Program-made: the position numbers and the translations under genes
Shown here: positions 59,047 to 64,000 of the stretch, piece after piece
How the letters are laid out: each line of letters begins with the position of its first letter
Position numbering within the stretch: position 1 is the stretch's first letter
The notes under the pieces: generated by a model
Told to the model about the DNA's origin: nothing
Databases searched by the model: none
The model's input: only the letters and a program-made list of their open reading frames with translations
DNA from: Eutypa lata
Taxonomy: Eukaryota; Ascomycota; Sordariomycetes; Xylariales; Diatrypaceae
DNA: 64,000 bases
Reading direction: 5' to 3'
NCBI GenBank assembly: GCA_022661535.1
Contig: JAKULF010000014.1
Coordinates: 186,001-250,000 of the forward strand

Positions 59047-61780
59047 CTTGAAGGGTTGTGGTATCCAGGATTGAGGGAGGAAAGTTGATAGTAGTCGTTA
59101 AGAAAAGGCCGTTAAAAAGGATTGGGTATAGACGATTGGGCCACCAAAAAAAAGTCCCGAGATAAACCAGCGAATGATAGAGTATTAAGCAAAACTCTCT
59201 CGATATAGTAGTATATAAAATGAATCCCAATAATGACAAACAGCCGTATATGCAGGCGAGTGGTTATGGGGATAGAAACGTGTCGGGCTTGATGCAAGGA
59301 GTCAATGGAAAAGATGAGGGGATGATCTCTGGTCTAGCTCGACGAATTCGTTGCATGCGTCTCTTGCCTTGGCCCAAACACGGGGATTCGAATTGGAGTT
59401 GGAGGGGTTTGAAAGAACGAGAAGGTAGTAGTACGATCAAGTATAGGGGGAAAACGCAGAGAAAAAAGATAGGATATGAAAGGTAATTTGACTATTCCGT
59501 TCGATTATTGTCTGTCGGTCCTGATCTTAGGATTGAGACTGAGGATGATCCGAAGGTGGGAGTTGAGCGAATATGGACCCGATCGAGTGGTTTCTTTGAA
59601 ACGGTTGAAGCCGGATACTCGATCGTCGCGACTCGGCTGCTCAAGAGAAAATACCTAAAGGAAGGAGGTAATTCGGCTTTCCGTACCCAAACTCAGACCG
59701 GTGCCGTCCGTCTTGTGCGTGTAACGCATCCACTCTTATTCTTTTATTTCTTTTTGAATCAGACCACACGGCACTGGGGGATAATTTAAAAAAAGGAAAG
59801 AGGAAAGAGAAAAAGGGACAGGGACAGTGACAGTGATGATGACTGTATGTTGCGGAGGTCCCAAAACTCCAAAGGGCGGCGGTGTCTATTCACAGATAAG
59901 AATCTCCATCAAGATGAAAAATGATGGAAAAAAAGATCTCAAAGAGATGGTGATGATGGCGATAGAGAAAAGTGATGATCCGTCGTTAGGTAGGTAGGGA
60001 GTGTGTGAAGGTGGGCGTCGGCGGGTCGTGTCGTAGTTTGGTGGTCGGGGGTCATGAGATGGTATTGGGATGGGATAGGATAGGATGGGGGATGGATGGA
60101 GATGATGAGATTTGAACGGTTAGTCTAGTTATGGTTGGCTGGGTTTTTGGTTGGATGATAAATTATTCTTTTGGAGAAAGAGTGGACTGAAGTTTAGTAT
60201 AATCTCTGAGTCTTTCGCCAGACTTGCCTAAATCAAAATTCCTTTACCAATCTTGTACGCTATAGCGCACTGAATATGCCCAATTCTAGCGCTGAGGAGA
60301 CTACTAAAGGCCCAAGTAGGCAGCATACATACATATGCGTTACTAGTGTGTTAGGTATATATCCATGCAACTGGGTATGGTAAGTGTAAGTACCTACTTT
60401 TTATCGGCGGTATCCGCATGTTAGTCGAATGCGTTCAGCCGGGTCTTTAGGGCTTTTTCACATTAGGTTACAGGCAGGCAATGGAGCTACGTAGGGCTAA
60501 CATCAAAAGCTTACATACAGGTAAGTATATTACATATGACTATCAGCTTCATCCATGGATGGCTCAGTCATTGCCTACCTACCTACCTACTTATACAATA
60601 CGAATATGTTCTTAGGTAATACAATATTATAAATATTAACTGCTTAGTAAATACCACTTATAAATTCGAACATCCGCAGATGACAATGAAAGACAGTTAT
60701 CATGGACAACTCTAACTACCTCCAGTCGTAAGAGGCAAGACATGTATGATGTGGTTGAAAACAGCTACGTCAAAATTTGTAGGGTCTCTCAATTAGCCTG
60801 GTGTTAAATGTTCCGACGCACTGACACATGAGGCTAGGCCTAAGCTATAAGTGGTTTACTACATACATACATACCGACATACAAACAGCCACAGTTAGTT
60901 ACCAGTCACAGCTCTCAGCTTACAGCACACGAACTTTGCAAAATAGCCGCCTACCTATAACATAAATATATATCTATTAGTGCGTATGAGACCGTGCAAT
61001 TCTCACATCGTATTGTGGGTATATATATGTAGGCTCACCACTATGTAGGTATTGCCTACTATATTTGATGACGGCGATATTAGTTATTAAGAACTATAAC
61101 TAACTACGAAGTAGAGCTAATAACCTGCAAACATTGGTATAAGCAGGTGTCCTCTCCTAAAGCACCTTCTTGATTGCAGCTAGCTGTAAGTTTTTGAATG
61201 TACCTATCTTTGAGTCTCAAATCTCGCTATTTAATTGCCACGCATATATGTATAACATGTTCCGTCGGTTTTCTCGATTATCACTGTTCCTTCTTTTCTT
61301 CTTATTCTTTGATAACCTTATAAGTACTGGCTGATGACTGCAGAATACACACAAAGGAGCACGGACATCAAGGGTTTGCGAAATGTATGCCCTTTGTGAC
61401 AAGATAGAAAAAGGGCATCTATCTGCAGAGATACGTCAACGGGTTTATGCTAACAGCCATGCTCTTTTATGCATTAACTACCTGCAATGCCAAAAGTACC
61501 GACATTTCCACGTGGATCTCATCAGTCTTCCTCACTTGCGAATATAAGACTCAGATTGAGTTTAAGATTAGGTTTGATTAAGTAATTGCTTGCTTTGTCG
61601 GGGGGTTCTCTCTTTTCAATGATATTATGTTCATATCTATTCAACCTAGCACAGCATTTCGAACCTCAGATAATGAGCCTCGTCAAATTCGTCGAGTCGT
61701 GTTCATGGTTCTCCCTTGTCAGTGTTTGTGATCCGGATCATCGAGACGAGCTACCCAACCACGCCAACCTTAATTAAGTC
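59047..61780. other. Intergenic, upstream of samB; no gene recognised
   Basis: The first about 1 kb is the samB promoter and leader, with many G/A-rich tracts (59400-60000) and GATAG/GATGG repeats near 60070-60110. Beyond it is AT-rich DNA with TAGG and TACA repeats. No domain-bearing frame is present. Confidence 0.5.
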
Positions 61781-61879
61781 CCCCCAAGTGCTCCACACCT
61801 TTAAAAAGGTCGTCTCCGCTTCAAAGGGTCCCTTGAGCCTTGGCCCTGCTACCTATCACTTTTGCCCATACCAGCCTGC

Positions 61880-62225
61880 CAGCCAGACCATTTTGGAGAC
61901 GGGAGTCATTTATTTGGTGGAGTCCCTAAAACAGCAGGCGAGCACATGCAACTTGACGAGGAGGCAAAGTATGTAACGAGAAAAAAAGGCCCTCAAGGTC
62001 GACGATAAGCAGGTGGCTGGTATTTCAAACCACTTTGCAACAGTAAGTGAATCCTGTCACTACTATTAACTACTTAATGTAACTTGAGCTGGTCTCCTCT
62101 TTCCTTAGCAAACTGGTACGAATGGAGACAGAATCGGAAAACCTGGTTCAGCGTCTTGGCATATCATGTATCAAATAATTGTTAACAAGAAGCTATTTCT
62201 GCCCGCCATAGAGCTTGCAAGATAG
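61880..62225 (+). pseudogene. Possible gene fragment, spliceable, frame broken at a 7-A run
   Basis: A plus-strand frame (about 61880-61980: DHFGDGSHLFGG, ...MQLDEEAKYVTR) shifts at seven A (61981-61987). It continues in the neighbouring frame as KALKVDDKQVAGISNHFAT to a good donor (GTAAGT, 62043). A 66-nt intron ends TTAG (62108) and joins in phase to QTGTNGDRIGKPG...LPAIELAR and a stop at 62225. The product is unknown. A competing frame at 61716-61976 is also open, so this reading is tentative. Confidence 0.25.
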
Positions 62226-64000
62226 GCATCATCGATCGATCATAACCACCTAGTTACCCCAAACTGGCATTTCGATGCTTACGGGTCGTTGGCTATTTAC
62301 ATGATCTACATGCCACATTATCAATGCTACCAACCAGTCATTTCGTCACTGCAAATCTTGACGTCTCTGGCGAGAGCTTATGCCATCATTTGATAGAAAT
62401 CTCGGAAGAACCTGCAGATGTGAGCACACGTGAAATAGGAATCGCTCATGTAGAATGACTACGGAGATGCCGGCTTTGAGGGAGCTTAGGTCTTGAACGA
62501 GTCTGATATTGCCCTTGCCTTTTGGCACATATCTATTCATGACGGGCTCTTTTGGAGGGCAGCTGACTCATTCCTGAATTCCATCCTGTCATTCAACAAA
62601 CGGCTATTGTACGGTACCTGCAGCTCGGCTCGGGCTAGAAGGGATGAAGAATAGAGCACACTGCAAATTTTTATAATTGACTATCAACGTTAGTTAGCAG
62701 TCATTGCTAGCAAATTATTTTCCATCTCAGTATCAAAACTTTAAGAGTGCCACACCATCGGGACTTATCTGAAACGATTGGAGTTACTCCTACATCTCTG
62801 CGTACATGACAAGGCTCAGTTCCAAGCATCAACTAACGGTACCAAACTAGGATGAGCCTAGGTAAATCCTAGTATACGGACACACATGACGTGATGAGCA
62901 TACCTTGGAACTTGACCGCCTTTGAAAGGCATGGCATATGTATGTACTGACTGACTCGAGGCGTTGGACAAACCTTCGTTTCAGCCGCACCGATGATATG
63001 GACATATGCGTCTAATGACACAACCGCAACCTGCGAGGTCGCACCCGAGAGCACCCAGCTCGGCTCTGCTCGTTCTCCCAAAGAATGCAGGCAGCGCCTA
63101 ATCGCACGTGGAGAAACCCATATTTAGTAGCAACGTCTAGAGGCTACTGTACGAAGTAAGCGATTGCATACATAGGTACCTAAGGGGTTTTCACGCCAGC
63201 TGACATGGGGAGGGTGGACTCCCTAACTATACGGCTTACTGTATCTGTCTCTCTCTCTCTCGAGTAAGGAGGAATGTTCCTGAAGCTAGAGCTACTCGTG
63301 GCCTGCATGGCTTCTGCGGAAGAAGACTATGAGGAACATTGAAAGGTAAATTACAGGACCCGCGGAGTCGATTGGTTCCGACAAGTTTCTTTGCCGCCTC
63401 CGCAGCGCTTACCGATCCCCCCAACAGGGCTTGGCACCGGCGCGGGAGGTCCACTCTATGTGGCTTATCTAGTATGTAGGCTGGTAGGTAAAATATGTAG
63501 GTAATCTGGCTGACATCAACCGCGATCAATAAGGCTTGAGCGTGTTGCGCTTGGACTTTTTCAATGTTATACCAAGTTAGCGTCAAGTCCCCAACTTTCA
63601 ACGGGCCAAGCACATCCACATAGGCAACAGGTGGTACTTCTTAGTTCTGTTCCTCACACATCAAGCGCTACAGGATGTATGAAGTAGAAGCCACCGCGGC
63701 CGCTATGCCTTCTGAGTTTAGACCTGTAGTTCTCTTCTGCGGTAAAGTGGCTGGGGAAATTCACCAACCAGCTGAAACGCCACCCGTGCCGCGGCTGCCG
63801 CGCAGAGATCGATGTGAAAGAGGTTGAGCTACGAAGTCATATGATAGTAGGGGCAGGCTCATACATATCTACCTAGGTTTGTATGTAAAAAGAATCTCCA
63901 ACACCTATCTAACTATGTACATTCACATGCACATAAGCAGATTTGAAATACGTAAGGAAGCTTCTAGGCTTTCTGTCGATTTCCGAATTTCTTCTCATTC
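62226..64000. other. Terminal intergenic DNA, no gene recognised
   Basis: AT-rich, with a short (TC)n run near 63245-63260. The minus-strand ATG frame at 63236-63619 (127 codons) has mixed composition and no domain, so it is not called. A gene could begin beyond the window edge. Confidence 0.45.

Noticed and set aside
63236..63619. 127-codon minus-strand frame near the window end
   Set aside because: Composition changes along the frame, it contains a simple-repeat-encoded RERERQ tail, and there is no recognisable domain.

Overview
This is nuclear DNA from a filamentous ascomycete (Pezizomycotina, most likely a Sordariomycete). The evidence is short spliceosomal introns (45-177 nt) with CTAAC/CTGAC-type branch sites, GC-rich third codon positions in the genes, AT-rich intergenic DNA full of (TAGG)n-like simple repeats, and typical fungal proteins: Cyk3, a GCKIII kinase, Apc6/Cut9, SamB/Mub1, a Clr5-domain regulator and a long-type ABCC transporter. 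I see no bacterial, viral or plasmid features and no convincing tRNA or rRNA genes. All splice sites were inferred by eye from reading frame, GT/AG signals and remembered family resemblance.

Layout. 1-3.4 kb holds relics of a decayed plus-strand gene. 3.4-7.5 kb (-) is the cytokinesis protein Cyk3. 9.5-11.6 kb (+) is a germinal-centre (GCKIII, Ste20-like) kinase. 12.6-14.5 kb (+) is the APC/C TPR subunit Apc6/Cut9. 14.5-19.3 kb has no recognisable gene. 19.3-21.0 kb (-) is a Zn2Cys6 regulator that seems to have lost its C-terminal regulatory domain. 21.0-36.8 kb is a gene desert of about 16 kb, with one orphan promoter-plus-first-exon-like block near 24.6-24.95 kb. 36.8-38.9 kb (+) is an epoxide-hydrolase-fold protein without recognisable catalytic residues. 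40.6-41.6 kb (-) is a class II (4EHP-like) eIF4E. 43.0-43.2 kb is a small inverted-repeat element (MITE-like). 43.4-48.9 kb (-) is a 15-exon ABCC transporter of about 1462 residues. 50.0-50.4 kb (-) is a GC-rich C-terminal gene fragment with a frame break. 50.8-51.2 kb (-) is a small INA17-like mitochondrial membrane protein. 52.4-55.1 kb (+) is a seven-exon Clr5-domain protein. 57.2-59.0 kb (-) is SamB/Mub1. 59-64 kb is gene-poor.

How the genes relate. This is not a metabolic cluster. Cyk3, the GCKIII kinase, Apc6 and SamB all touch cell-cycle exit, septation or polarity, but they are separate transcription units on both strands and I infer no co-regulation. The most noteworthy items are the MITE-like element with 26-bp perfect terminal repeats and a flanking duplication, the truncated zinc-cluster gene, the catalytically dead epoxide-hydrolase fold, the 13-copy proline-rich repeat in Cyk3, the Clr5 protein with an unusual internal Clr5 position, and stop-free introns of 3n length in the kinase and transporter.
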